DNA of 6,001 nucleotides from an uncultured Flavobacteriaceae bacterium (lineage in GTDB: Bacteria; Bacteroidota; Bacteroidia; Flavobacteriales; Flavobacteriaceae). The translations under genes and the position numbers were made by a program. This document shows positions 5,829 through 6,001 of the stretch, one piece after another. Location: positions 1 to 6,001 of the forward strand of contig CAJXEG010000083.1 in NCBI GenBank assembly GCA_913052425.1, in the 5' to 3' direction. The notes beneath the pieces are model-generated. The model was not told the DNA's origin. It saw only the letters and a list, made by a program, of their open reading frames with translations, and ran no database searches. Each line of letters starts with the position of its first letter. Position 1 is the stretch's first letter.

Positions 5829-6001
5829 CAAAGAAATGAGTACCTGGTTAAATGATTTCCGACTGGATCATCCGTTGGTCATTGCCGGCCCATGTAGTGC
5901 GGAAACCGAGGACCAAGTACTGAAAATTGCACACCAACTCAAAGATACTGATGTTACAGTTTACCGTGCAGGAATATGGAAACCCAGAACCCGACCTGGT
6001 A
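5818..6001 (+). CDS. DAHP synthase (probably fused to chorismate mutase), 3' end outside window
   Basis: 3-Deoxy-7-phosphoheptulonate synthase joins phosphoenolpyruvate and erythrose 4-phosphate, the first step of the shikimate pathway. The 61 visible residues contain LVIAGPCSAET (20-30), with the metal-ligand Cys26, and YRAGIWKPRTRPG (49-61), with the KPRT phosphate-binding motif. This is the class I-beta / KDO8P-like branch. In Bacteroidota, proteins with this N-terminus and this operon position usually carry a C-terminal type II chorismate mutase, which would supply the prephenate that the upstream genes need; no separate mutase is seen here. That fusion is an inference because the gene leaves the window. 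ATG 5818 lies 11 bases inside tyrA; Met7 (5836) is an alternative start just after the tyrA stop. Confidence 0.9.
   Translation, partial: MENSKEMSTWLNDFRLDHPLVIAGPCSAETEDQVLKIAHQLKDTDVTVYRAGIWKPRTRPG

Overview
The window comes from a member of the Bacteroidota, most likely a gliding or gliding-derived lineage. A GldA-type ABC ATPase is present. Start codons lack Shine-Dalgarno sequences. A textbook Bacteroidota promoter (TTTG, 19-base spacer, TAnnTTTG) is present. The aromatic amino acid operon has the phylum's usual arrangement, including a DAHP synthase of the kind normally fused to chorismate mutase. Genus and species cannot be read from the sequence.

The left half (1-2646) is transcribed leftward. 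From right to left it holds a PagL-like outer-membrane lipid A deacylase gene whose signal peptide and beta-barrel lie in different frames, a Gfo/Idh/MocA-family oxidoreductase, and the 5' part of gldA, which uses a TTG start and runs off the left edge.

The right half (about 2810-6001) is transcribed rightward. It is a tightly packed operon for phenylalanine and tyrosine synthesis: prephenate dehydratase, a class I/II aminotransferase, prephenate dehydrogenase and the start of DAHP synthase. Each junction overlaps, by 1, 4 and 11 bases. The last enzyme feeds the shikimate pathway and probably supplies chorismate mutase. The dehydratase and dehydrogenase then make phenylpyruvate and 4-hydroxyphenylpyruvate, and the aminotransferase probably completes Phe and Tyr.

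The main discovery is in front of this operon. Bases 2810-2978 form what looks like a complete ribosome-mediated transcription attenuator. It has a promoter, a 22-codon leader ORF (2857-2925) with eight Phe or Tyr codons within eleven positions, a mutually exclusive set of 1:2, 2:3 and 3:4 RNA helices, and an intrinsic terminator that ends five bases before the prephenate dehydratase start codon. Leader composition (Phe and Tyr, no Trp) matches the products of the downstream genes. The second point of interest is the frameshift in the PagL-like gene, which sits exactly at a short TC-dinucleotide repeat; removing one TC unit restores a full-length 220-residue protein.
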